In this document: positions 32,958 through 41,075 of the stretch, piece by piece
Numbering within the stretch: position 1 is the stretch's first letter
Layout: each line of letters begins with the position of its first letter
Assembly (NCBI GenBank): GCA_038329845.1
Contig: JBBQNJ010000029.1
Location: 1-51,004, forward strand
DNA length: 51,004 nt
Source: JBBQNJ01 sp038329845
Lineage (GTDB): Bacteria; Planctomycetota; Phycisphaerae; Tepidisphaerales; Tepidisphaeraceae
Reading direction: 5' to 3'
Notes under the pieces: generated by a model
What the model was told of the DNA's origin: nothing
The model's input: only the letters and a program-made list of their open reading frames with translations
The model's database searches: none
Translations under genes and position numbers: made by a program

Positions 32958-34821
32958 TCGCGACGATACCCCACCGATCACAAACACGCTGGCCAGCGGC
33001 TGGAACACGTGGAACGTCCGCAGCGTGCTGTCGCATGTGCGCCTGCCGGAGGCTTTCGCAATCTCGCTGGGCTTTAAGACCTACGACCACGGGCGTTGCC
33101 TTCGCGAAGCGCTGATCGGGCGAAAAGGCAGCAGGGAGGAGCGCATTCTTCCCGGGCCCCACGCTTACGGTGGGTCGTTCACCTCGCTGGATCTTCATTG
33201 GCAGATACTCAAAGTCCGCATCGATACCGCAACCGACGGCGAAGATTGGTTCGCTCGCGTGTCCCTCCTGAGTACGCATGTGACCCCACCGGCGCTGACG
33301 ATCGAAGCGGCGGTACTCTGGAACCGCGACGGTTTTGCCCGCAGGGATGGAGATACCCTGATCTTCAGCGACGGCCGACGAACCGTCACTGTCAAGGCCA
33401 GCGGACAGACGAGAAACGCCGAGCCGACCGTCGAAATTTCCTCGCCTTATCTGCTCGTGCCGTTGAGTGAGACGGTTTTCATCGCTACGAACCCCGACCG
33501 GCTTTGCGAGGCCGACGACATCATTAATCGCCGCGCAAGTGAGTTCCTCCAGCGCCGTGCCGGCCTGAGTGAGTCGCACCACGCCATGCAGACCTGCTTG
33601 GCGTGGGACACGATCTATGATCCATCCGGCGATCGCGTCATCTCGCCGGTGAGCCGAATCTGGAGTTGCCAACGCGGCGGGTGGGTGCTTTTCGACTGGG
33701 ACACCTATTTCGCCGCGTGGATGGCGGGGGTTGAGAATCGGGAACTGGCTTACGCCAACGCGATTGCGATCACCGATGAAATGACAGAACGCGGCTTCGT
33801 TCCCAACTTCGCCCAAGGCGGTGGGTTCAGGACGCTGGATCGCTCGCAGCCGCCCGTTGGCGCGATCACGGTGCGGGCGCTGTGCGAGCGCTTCGGCGAG
33901 ACGGTCCTTGCGGAAGAAGTCTTCGATGCGCTGCTGCGCTGGAACCGATGGTGGAGCGAGCATCGCGACCAGGATGGCTATTTATGCTGGGGATCGGACC
34001 CGTATGAACCCCATTTTGATCGCGGTCCCTCGACCAGTCCGATCAACACGCGATTCGCATCGGCGCTGGAATCCGGGCTGGACAACTCGCCGATGTATCA
34101 GAACATTCCGTACGACGCGCAGGTCCACCGCATGCAATTGGCCGATGTCGGGCTGATGTCATTTTACATTGCCGACTGCCGGGCGCTGGCCGATTTGGCG
34201 CGGCGCATCGGGCGAAGCGAGGTGATCGGCGAGCTGAACAATCGCGCCGATCGCTACACGCGGAGCCTTCAGACGCTCTGGTGCGAGAAGACGGGGTTGT
34301 ACCTCAACAAACGGCTCTACACCGGTGAGTTCGAGACCCGCCTGTCGCCCACGCACTTCTATCCGCTGCTCACCGGGGCGCCGACGCTGGCGCAGGCGAA
34401 ACGGATGATCAACGAACACTTTTTCAACCCGGCTGAGTTCTGGGGCGAGTGGATGCTCCCGTCGATCGCCCGTGACGATCCGGCGTACTCCGACCAGGAC
34501 TACTGGCGCGGGCGCATCTGGGCACCGATGAACTTTCTGGTCTACCTGGGCCTGTGCAACTACGACTTGCCCGAAGCCCGTCAGGCACTGGTCGAAAAAT
34601 CGGAAGCCCTTCTATTAAAGGAATGGCGCGAGTGCGGGCATGTCCACGAAAACTACTGCGCCGACACCGGCGCTGGTTGCGGCAAGGACAACAGCGACGC
34701 CTTCTACCACTGGGGCGGGCTACTCGGTCTGATCAGCGTCATTGAAGAAAATCCCGGGATCTGGGGGATCGGCATCTGTTCGCGCGCAGCCGTGCCGGAT
34801 ACCCATCCCTCGTCACCATAG
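32950..34821 (+). CDS. MGH1-like/GH63-type alpha-glycosidase
   Basis: 623 residues from ATG 32950, which overlaps the end of the GH95 remnant by 8 bp. After a beta-sandwich N-terminal part, SCQRGGWVLFDWDTYFAAWMAG and ERGFVPNFAQGGG open an alpha/alpha-barrel domain. Candidate catalytic residues are Asp251 (FDWDTYFAA) and Glu500 (FWGEWMLPSIARDDP). DYWRGRIWAPMNFLVYLGL and NSDAFYHWGGLLGL follow. This order is typical of mannosylglycerate hydrolase-like, GH63 and trehalase-related enzymes. No signal peptide is evident, so it is cytoplasmic. The last 20 residues (IWGIGICSRAAVPDTHPSSP) are low quality and may reflect a small rearrangement at the 3' end. Confidence 0.75.
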   Translation: MPDRDDTPPITNTLASGWNTWNVRSVLSHVRLPEAFAISLGFKTYDHGRCLREALIGRKGSREERILPGPHAYGGSFTSLDLHWQILKVRIDTATDGEDWFARVSLLSTHVTPPALTIEAAVLWNRDGFARRDGDTLIFSDGRRTVTVKASGQTRNAEPTVEISSPYLLVPLSETVFIATNPDRLCEADDIINRRASEFLQRRAGLSESHHAMQTCLAWDTIYDPSGDRVISPVSRIWSCQRGGWVLFDWDTYFAAWMAGVENRELAYANAIAITDEMTERGFVPNFAQGGGFRTLDRSQPPVGAITVRALCERFGETVLAEEVFDALLRWNRWWSEHRDQDGYLCWGSDPYEPHFDRGPSTSPINTRFASALESGLDNSPMYQNIPYDAQVHRMQLADVGLMSFYIADCRALADLARRIGRSEVIGELNNRADRYTRSLQTLWCEKTGLYLNKRLYTGEFETRLSPTHFYPLLTGAPTLAQAKRMINEHFFNPAEFWGEWMLPSIARDDPAYSDQDYWRGRIWAPMNFLVYLGLCNYDLPEARQALVEKSEALLLKEWRECGHVHENYCADTGAGCGKDNSDAFYHWGGLLGLISVIEENPGIWGIGICSRAAVPDTHPSSP

Positions 34822-34834
34822 TAGAGGAGTTGTG

Positions 34835-36235
34835 ATGTCCAAGCCAAATGTACTGATTCTCATGTGCGATCAGATGCAGGCTCGTCGAATGGGTTTCGTG
34901 GACGGCATTGCCCACACACCCAATCTGGACCAGCTCGCCCGCGAGGGCGTGCATTTCACCCAGGCGATCACCGTTCATGGGCAGTGTGCTCCATCCCGCT
35001 GCGCATTCTTCACCGGGATGCCGCCGCACCAATGCAACGTGATGGCCAACGTGGGTTTCCACGGCCATTGTGGTCATCTGACCGCGCGGAATCGAACCTT
35101 CGTCCACGAGTTCCAGGATGCCGGCTACACCACCGCCCACTTCGGCAAGAGCCACCTCGGCTCGCCGCTGTGCATGATGGGGTTCGATGTTGGCGAATGT
35201 CTCGATGGTGAGTTTCCGCCCGGCAAGGAGCCGATCGAGCGCATCCGGGCACGGCGGGAGATGGCTGCCCGCAACGACGATGGCTACAAGGAAAGCAGCG
35301 GGGGTATGTCCACCCATTACAAGTATCTCGAGCAAGGGCTGAAGTGGCTTGAAGCCTACGACCCGGGTGAGAAGCCGCTGCTCTTCATGTTCGACACCAA
35401 TCTGCCTCATCCTCCGTTCTATTGGGAAGCGGAGTGGCAGGATCGATTCCCGCCGGAGAAGATGGTGCTGCCCCGCAGCTACTACGAAGAGACGTTTGAG
35501 GGCAAGCCCGCTTTCCTTCAGGAACATGCACTCCGAGGTCCGCACAGGCTCGAGAATGAAGCCCAGTTGCGTGTGGAGATGGCTCAATACTACACGCTCA
35601 TCGCCGCCGTCGACAAAGCCTGCGGCCAGATCATCGAGGTCTTCAAACGTAAGGGAATCTGGGACAACACCATCGCGCTGTTCATCTCTGACCACGGCGA
35701 CATGATGGGTGGGCACGGACTTCGGCGCAAGGGCACGATGCCCTACGAAGAACTCTACAACGTCCCGTGCCTGATGAAGCTGCCCATCGGGACGAAGCGA
35801 AGGCGGACTCGGATCGACGATGTCATCGTCTCGACCGCTCTTTCCGGGGCGTTGCTGGAGCTGGCCGGCCTGCGGGTGCCTCCGCCTTTTGCTGGCAGCG
35901 ATGTGATTAAAGCGCTGTATCGTGAGGCGCCAACGGGCGAAGAACTTGCCTTCTTTGAACACTACGCCGCGTGGTGGGGCATCCATCCGTTCTACGGCGT
36001 TCGGACTGCCACCATGAAATATGTGCGCTACTATGGAGCGGACGACACCGAAGAGATGTACGACCTGGCACGTGACCCCGCTGAACTTCGCAATGTCGCA
36101 TTTGATCCCGCCTATCAAGCACAAAGGGATCGACTCTCACAACTTGCGGATGGATGGTGGCGATCGACAGGCGGGAAATCGGCGGAATTCTATGAATCCG
36201 CCGTGTTCAAGGACAACATCAACCGAGTGCCGTAA
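34835..36235 (+). CDS. Sulfatase (formylglycine-dependent, Cys type)
   Basis: 466 residues from ATG 34835, with GAGGAG 5 nt upstream. The order is MSKPNVLILMCDQMQARRMG with the metal-binding Asp, then HTPNLDQLAREGVHF, then the modification motif C-A-P-S-R (Cys51). HFGKSHLGSP, PHPPFYWEAEWQDRFPPEKM, LFISDHGDMMGGHGLRRKGT and a C-terminal TATMKYVRYYGADDTEEMYDLARDPAELRN follow. The Cys would be converted to formylglycine by an anaerobic or FGE-type maturase not encoded here. No signal peptide is seen at the N-terminus, unlike many secreted planctomycete sulfatases. It removes sulfate from a glycan processed by the neighbouring glycosidases. Confidence 0.9.
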   Translation: MSKPNVLILMCDQMQARRMGFVDGIAHTPNLDQLAREGVHFTQAITVHGQCAPSRCAFFTGMPPHQCNVMANVGFHGHCGHLTARNRTFVHEFQDAGYTTAHFGKSHLGSPLCMMGFDVGECLDGEFPPGKEPIERIRARREMAARNDDGYKESSGGMSTHYKYLEQGLKWLEAYDPGEKPLLFMFDTNLPHPPFYWEAEWQDRFPPEKMVLPRSYYEETFEGKPAFLQEHALRGPHRLENEAQLRVEMAQYYTLIAAVDKACGQIIEVFKRKGIWDNTIALFISDHGDMMGGHGLRRKGTMPYEELYNVPCLMKLPIGTKRRRTRIDDVIVSTALSGALLELAGLRVPPPFAGSDVIKALYREAPTGEELAFFEHYAAWWGIHPFYGVRTATMKYVRYYGADDTEEMYDLARDPAELRNVAFDPAYQAQRDRLSQLADGWWRSTGGKSAEFYESAVFKDNINRVP

Positions 36236-36261
36236 GCCCCTGCAACTCACGCTTCGACGGC

Positions 36262-36328
36262 TTGTCGCGTTTTACGTAGATATTTGTCGTGCAAACCGCT
36301 GCCGCGCGAATGCAACTTCGGCTAGAGT
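36262..36328 (+). promoter_or_regulatory. 22-bp-spaced TTGTCGC operator, site 4, with -10 candidate
   Basis: TTGTCGC at 36262-36268 and TTGTCGT at 36284-36290, exactly 22 bp apart. TAGAGT at 36323-36328 is a -10 candidate, 33 bp after the second repeat. The acetylesterase start is at 36389. Confidence 0.6.
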
Positions 36329-36388
36329 CAGTTGTATTGACCCATGCGGCTCGATGGTCTGCCCGAAATCTTCTTTGGAGCGTTTGTT

Positions 36389-37483
36389 ATGATGGTCCGA
36401 AACCTTTGCAAAGCCGTCGTCGTTGTAGGTCTGCTGAACTGCTTTGTCCACGCGGAGGCTCCCAAGGCCTTACAGGCCAAGGATGCTGGCAGAGCGCCCG
36501 CTGACATGAACCAGCCGGTGGAGGTGTTCATCCTGCTGGGACAGTCCAACATGCTGGGCATGGGCAAGATCGGCCCGGTCGACAAGGACGGATCCCTTGA
36601 AAATGCGGTCAAGCAAAAGAAACTTTACCCCTACCTCGGTGACGGTGCCGGCAACTGGGCCGAGCGCAAAGATGTGCGGAATGTTCGCGTCATGGTTGGC
36701 AAGGGTGGCGGGATGCAAGTGTTCAATAACGAGTGGATGACCGTCAAGGGCCGGACGATCGGTCCGGAACTCGGCATCGGTCATCAGCTCGGCGACGCGA
36801 TTGACGCGCCCGTGATGGTACTTAAGAGCTGCATCGGCAACCGCAGTCTCGGCTGGGATCTGCTGCCGCCAGGGAGCCAGGGGTATGAGTTCCAAGACAA
36901 GAACAAAAAAACAGGGGAGGCCAAGACCTACGTCTACGCCGGGTACAAACAGTCGCCCATGAAGTGGGAAAAGGGCACCGAGCCTAAAGCGGTCGGCTGG
37001 TACGCGGGCAAGCAGTACGACGATGACATCGCCAATGCCAAGAATATCCTGGCGGATCTCGACAAATCCTATCCCGGGGCCAAGGCATATAAGATCGCCG
37101 GCTTCTTCTGGTGGCAAGGGGACAAGGACCGCTACGACGCCGGGCTTTCCGCTCACTACGAAGAGAACCTCGTTCACCTGATCGAGCAGTTGCGCAAGGA
37201 TTTCGACGCCCCCAAGGCACCATTCGTTATCGCTACGCTCGGGCAGACCGAAAAGGGTGCCAGCGGCAACGAAGGGAGCCTTCTAAACGCCATGTTCGCC
37301 GTCGATGGCGATTCGGGCAAGTATCCCCAATTCAAGGGCAACGTGGCCACGGTTTATAGCCACCCCCTGAGCAAGGGCGGCGCTTCGAACTCCCATTACA
37401 ACGGCAACGCCGAAACCTATATGAACATCGGCGAGGCGATGGGCCAAGCCATGGTCAAACTGCTGGGCAAGGGTGCAGGCTAA
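36389..37483 (+). CDS. Sialate O-acetylesterase-type SGNH hydrolase
   Basis: 364 residues from ATG 36389, with GGAG 8 nt upstream. The signal peptide is MMVRNLCKAVVVVGLLNCFV followed by HAEA. VEVFILLGQSNMLGMG carries the nucleophile Ser53. RTIGPELGIGHQLGD and GFFWWQGDKDRYD are further family blocks. SNSHYNGNAETYMNIGEAMG near residue 336 supplies the His. It should deacetylate acetylated sugars in the periplasm or outside. It is preceded by operator site 4, and a broken paralogue lies at 26119-26627. The transglutaminase-like gene follows after 146 bp. Confidence 0.85.
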   Translation: MMVRNLCKAVVVVGLLNCFVHAEAPKALQAKDAGRAPADMNQPVEVFILLGQSNMLGMGKIGPVDKDGSLENAVKQKKLYPYLGDGAGNWAERKDVRNVRVMVGKGGGMQVFNNEWMTVKGRTIGPELGIGHQLGDAIDAPVMVLKSCIGNRSLGWDLLPPGSQGYEFQDKNKKTGEAKTYVYAGYKQSPMKWEKGTEPKAVGWYAGKQYDDDIANAKNILADLDKSYPGAKAYKIAGFFWWQGDKDRYDAGLSAHYEENLVHLIEQLRKDFDAPKAPFVIATLGQTEKGASGNEGSLLNAMFAVDGDSGKYPQFKGNVATVYSHPLSKGGASNSHYNGNAETYMNIGEAMGQAMVKLLGKGAG

Positions 37484-37629
37484 AGGGCTATCCTCTCAAT
37501 CGCTCTCGGAAAGGGAGATCCATCACCCTAAGCCGGACAGTTCAATACGTGCCTGTTCGTCGGTAGAAAGCGCGCGGTGCCAAGCGATGGAGTGGCGCAG
37601 GCGGGCAAGGGCTTAGCCAGGAGAAAGCA

Positions 37630-39774
37630 ATGCAGCGAGCAATGTCCATCGAATCGATGAAGAGCATCTGCGCCGCGTTCCTGATTGCAGTCATCGGCAT
37701 GGCGGGCGTCGAAGCCTCGGCCGCGAAAGCCAAACCGGCACCGACGCAAACACCGCTCACCGAGACCAGTCAGAAACTCCAGGAACGCTACTCCGCCGTG
37801 CTGTCGCAGCTAAAGGCGGATATCTCCCATGCCCTGCCCACGGTCGCCGACCCGGTAAAATCCGCCTATCTCCATGCCCGTGAAGAAGAAAAGGCGGCCA
37901 AGAAGCGCGTGGAAGCGGCGGAGCAGGCCTTTGGCGACCTTAACAAGGCAAAAGGTCTGGTGGGTCACGCCCATTGGTGGATCAACTCGGCCGAGAAGGA
38001 AATCAGCCAGGCCCAGGCGAAGCTGAAGCAGGCGACCGCGGATGCGCTCCGCAAGGCGGCGCAGGAGTCGCTGACCAAGGCTCAGGCACGTCGGGACGCG
38101 GGCGTCGGGGCGCTGACGGAGCGTGAGACGGCCTTAGCCAAGGCTAAGACTGTCGAGTCGCAGTTGAATAAGGAACTCAACGCGGCCCGCGAAGCACTAA
38201 CGCAGACCCAGGCTCGTACCCTCAAGGCGTTCGACTCGCTCGATCTGGAATCGTTTCTGTCGAGCGATAAGCTCGATGGCCAACTGGTGAAATTCATCGT
38301 ACTCACCGAGGCCACCGCGCATGGCCTGGCTGAATTTGCCCAGCAGGGTGCCGCGCAGGAGAAACTGCTCGAGCAACTGCTGTCGGACTCCGATCTGATG
38401 ATGCAGATGGTCGTCGCCGATGGTGCCAACGGGGGTAAGTATGGTCGGGCGATGGAGATTTACTCGGCGATTCTTCAAACCAGCCCGAAGGCCAAAGAGG
38501 GCGTCTTTCAGCGCCTGGCGTTGGCTGTCAGCCTCGAGTTTGCTGTCCCGCTGAAGCAGCAAAACCCGGAGAGCCAAGCCGACGCGCCGGCGACCGTGGA
38601 CCCGGTAAAGCGATACCAGAGCTACGAAAAGGCATACCTCAATGGGGAATTGGACCCCGCCTTCGCCACTCTGAGCGTGTGGGAATACCGAATGGTTGTC
38701 GATGGCCTGGAACCGGATCAGACGCTCGCCTGGGGACGCGAGATGCTCGGCAACTATCGGCCGGACCTGATCTCCATGCCCGACTATCGCTGGCGATATG
38801 TCAAGGCGGTCGCGACCGAAATCCGCTACGGCTCGCAAGACTGCAAATTCGATCGGCCTGATCTGCAGGTATACCAGAACATCCTCATGAACGGCGGAGT
38901 CTGCGGCCGGCGCGCCTTTTTCGGGCGCTTTATACTGCGTGCGTTCGGTATTCCAACCCTGGCCCGTCCGCAGAAGGGCCATGCCGCCTTGGCGCACTGG
39001 ACCCCCGAGGGCTGGGTGGTCTTCCTGGGAGCCGGCTGGGGGAGCGGCTGGACGAAGACACGCTATAACAAAGACCTTGATTTTCTAGCGATGACGCAGG
39101 CGCGAAGTCTGGGCAAGCCATTCCTGGAGGTCCAGCGAGCCCAGTGGATTGGCACCGCCGTGGGAGAAAAGCCCACGTACGGATTTCTCACTGGAGATCC
39201 GGGCTTCTGGAACAGCGTGGCGCTGTACGAGCAGCGGGAGATGATTCAAAAGAATAAGGCCGTGGCGCTTGCCGCTGTTGGTGAAGATATTGGCGAGGCG
39301 AATGAATCCAAGGAGAAGGATGTCATTCAGGCGGTGAGCTTCGCCGACGCGGATCGCAAGGTCGTCACCGGAAATGATGGGACGATTACCATTCCCGCCG
39401 CGGCGTGCAGTAAGCCGACTACGAGCACGGGCAAGATCCTCTTCATGCCCAGCAACCTTGGCGGAAAGCAGTTGCACTACAGCCGCAACGGCAAGGCCGA
39501 AGATTTCGAGTACACATTCGACGCCCCGGCCGCCGGAAAGTATGCGCTGACCGCGCGGGTGGTAACGCCGAGTTGGAAGCAGCATCTCCTGGTCGCAACC
39601 AACGGCACCACCACTCCAACCGATATCGCATTGCCTTTCACAGTCGGTGCCTGGGAAAAGACTCAGCCGGTTGAGATCGATCTGGTCAAAGGCCCGAATC
39701 TGCTTCGGTTCTCCCGCACCGAGCCGGTCAACGGCTTGTCCATCAAGGATTTTGTTTTGACGCCAGTGAATTGA
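37630..39774 (+). CDS. Secreted coiled-coil, transglutaminase-like and carbohydrate-binding-like protein
   Basis: 714 residues, with AGGAG 6 nt before the ATG. The signal peptide is AAFLIAVIGMAGVEASA. Residues about 45-210 form long Ala/Lys/Glu/Gln heptads (REEEKAAKKRVEAAEQAFGD), a probable coiled coil. Residues about 330-520 hold a papain/transglutaminase-like core: NGGVCGRRAFFGRFILRAFG with Cys425, and QKGHAALAHWTPEGW with His451. The last 140 residues are a beta-sandwich-like domain (EDFEYTFDAPAAGKYALTAR, then PFTVGAWEKTQPVEI). That domain closely matches the end of the chimeric fragment at 22193-22613. It may cross-link, cleave or bind surface material. Architecture and role are, to my knowledge, not described. 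Confidence 0.65.
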   Translation: MQRAMSIESMKSICAAFLIAVIGMAGVEASAAKAKPAPTQTPLTETSQKLQERYSAVLSQLKADISHALPTVADPVKSAYLHAREEEKAAKKRVEAAEQAFGDLNKAKGLVGHAHWWINSAEKEISQAQAKLKQATADALRKAAQESLTKAQARRDAGVGALTERETALAKAKTVESQLNKELNAAREALTQTQARTLKAFDSLDLESFLSSDKLDGQLVKFIVLTEATAHGLAEFAQQGAAQEKLLEQLLSDSDLMMQMVVADGANGGKYGRAMEIYSAILQTSPKAKEGVFQRLALAVSLEFAVPLKQQNPESQADAPATVDPVKRYQSYEKAYLNGELDPAFATLSVWEYRMVVDGLEPDQTLAWGREMLGNYRPDLISMPDYRWRYVKAVATEIRYGSQDCKFDRPDLQVYQNILMNGGVCGRRAFFGRFILRAFGIPTLARPQKGHAALAHWTPEGWVVFLGAGWGSGWTKTRYNKDLDFLAMTQARSLGKPFLEVQRAQWIGTAVGEKPTYGFLTGDPGFWNSVALYEQREMIQKNKAVALAAVGEDIGEANESKEKDVIQAVSFADADRKVVTGNDGTITIPAAACSKPTTSTGKILFMPSNLGGKQLHYSRNGKAEDFEYTFDAPAAGKYALTARVVTPSWKQHLLVATNGTTTPTDIALPFTVGAWEKTQPVEIDLVKGPNLLRFSRTEPVNGLSIKDFVLTPVN

Positions 39775-39849
39775 TGCACCCCTTAGCGGGTCTGGGCCGT
39801 ACCGGTTGCCCTCACGAAGGGTTCAAATAGGGGTCTGGTGAACCACGAT

Positions 39850-40143
39850 ATGAACATCACCGTCCGTGGGTGGGTCGTCTGTTTCGCGTTGGCGACGTCA
39901 CTGATCTGGGGGCTGGTTGGCAAAGCCGCGGAGGCCCCGAAAGAGCGGACCAAACCGGCCAGGCCCACGATTGAGCTCGGTATGATAAATCATGTTCCCG
40001 CCATCCCTCTCCGCCAAGCCCGGCAGCTTAAGTTGATGGCATTAAGTCTTAGACCCTTTTCTTATCTCGCTTTTCGCCCGTTGGGAAGCCGGTGCCTCAA
40101 ATCCCCATCATCCAGCGGCGGGCGCGGAATTGGGCGGGGGTGA
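39850..40143 (+). pseudogene. N-terminal fragment of a secreted protein
   Basis: MNITVRGWVVCFALATSLIW followed by GLVGKAAEA is a good signal peptide. It continues as a Lys/Pro/Arg-rich stretch, after which the frame becomes nonsense (LKLMALSLRPFSYLAFRPLG) and runs into the AraC gene on the other strand. I read it as the start of a lost gene. A short genuine peptide cannot be excluded. Nothing else is visible between 39775 and 40096. Confidence 0.35.
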
Positions 40144-40966
40144 CGCCGAGGTGTTGGCGGAAGACCCGGCAGAGGTAGTTGGGGCTGCTGAAGCCGCATC
40201 GCAACGCGACGGCGTGCAGCTTGTCGTCCGGGGAGTCGCGCAGGGCCTGGGTCGCAAACCCGAGGCGTCGGCGGATCAGGTAATCCATCGGGCTGATTCC
40301 CGTCGCCGCGCGGAACTGCCGCGAGAGGTGCTCGCGCGAAATGTTCAGGCGGCGAGCGAGGTCGGCGACGGAAAATCCCGGGTCGCGGGCGTGCGAGGCG
40401 ATCAGTTCCATCGCCCGCGACGGTCGCGGCGCGGTGGCGACGCGGCCCCGGTTCAGCGCTGCCAGCACCCGCATCAGTAGGTCATAGAGTGCCGAGCTAA
40501 GCAGATAGCGATCCGGAAGCGATTGCGTTTCCCGCGCGCGGGCGATCGCCCGCATCGAGGTGGCGACCTCGACGGCCTGGGAGAAGTCCAGCACCGGTCC
40601 GAATGCCGCGGCGATCCGCCGGTGCCAGGCAAAAGCCTGGGCACCGGATAGCGCCACGAAGACCAGTTCATATCCCTCGCTTGATCGAGGGTCGCAGCCG
40701 TACTCGAACTCGCCAGGAATCGCATCGAAAAACGCCATGCCGCTGGAAAGAATGCGCTCGATCGGCTCGGCACCGCGGTGATCGCGGTACATGCCGCGCC
40801 CGCGCAGTGTCAGTTGTAGATTGACGTGGGCTGGATCGTTCCGCTGGCGGGCATCATAGTGATAGGTCCCCGGACCGCGGCGCTCGTGGCCGGCACCCGC
40901 AAGCCACAGCAGCGGCTCATCGGTGCGCAGATGCAGCGAGGTTTCCGGCACCGACTGCATGGGCAT
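40097..40966 (-). CDS. AraC-family transcriptional regulator
   Basis: 289 residues from ATG 40966; the frame extends to a TTG at 40981, but MPMQSVPETSLHLRTDEPLL is the better start. An N-terminal cupin-like ligand domain (GPGTYHYDARQRNDPAHVNL) is followed by the paired helix-turn-helix domain. That domain has FSVADLARRLNISREHLSRQ, FRAATGISPMDYLIRRRLGF and the second helix pair CGFSSPNYLCRVFRQHLGVT with PAQFR. AraC proteins usually activate sugar genes by binding two direct repeats about 21 bp apart. It is divergent from the GH4 gene. It is a candidate reader of the 22-bp TTGTCGC repeats found elsewhere, though no such site lies beside it. Confidence 0.9.
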   Translation of the reverse strand: MPMQSVPETSLHLRTDEPLLWLAGAGHERRGPGTYHYDARQRNDPAHVNLQLTLRGRGMYRDHRGAEPIERILSSGMAFFDAIPGEFEYGCDPRSSEGYELVFVALSGAQAFAWHRRIAAAFGPVLDFSQAVEVATSMRAIARARETQSLPDRYLLSSALYDLLMRVLAALNRGRVATAPRPSRAMELIASHARDPGFSVADLARRLNISREHLSRQFRAATGISPMDYLIRRRLGFATQALRDSPDDKLHAVALRCGFSSPNYLCRVFRQHLGVTPAQFRARRWMMGI

Positions 40967-40972
40967 ATCACA

Positions 40973-40982
40973 ATTGTACAAT
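40973..40982. promoter_or_regulatory. Palindrome ATTGTACAAT between divergent araC-type and GH4 genes
   Basis: A perfect 10-bp palindrome lies 7 bp from the AraC start codon and 94 bp from the GH4 start. Candidate operator. A TTGACG (41007-41012) with TATGTC (41029-41034) could be the GH4 promoter. Confidence 0.4.
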
Positions 40983-41075
40983 ATTTATCGCCACCGTGCT
41001 ATTTTCTTGACGTTGCGGCATGATAGGCTATGTCACAGTTCGCTTATTCACCCTTTTTACGGAGTTGAACGCATC

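Noticed and set aside
39850..40143. Complete small secreted peptide
   Set aside because: After a good signal peptide the composition turns to nonsense and the frame runs into the opposite AraC gene; kept only as a fragment.
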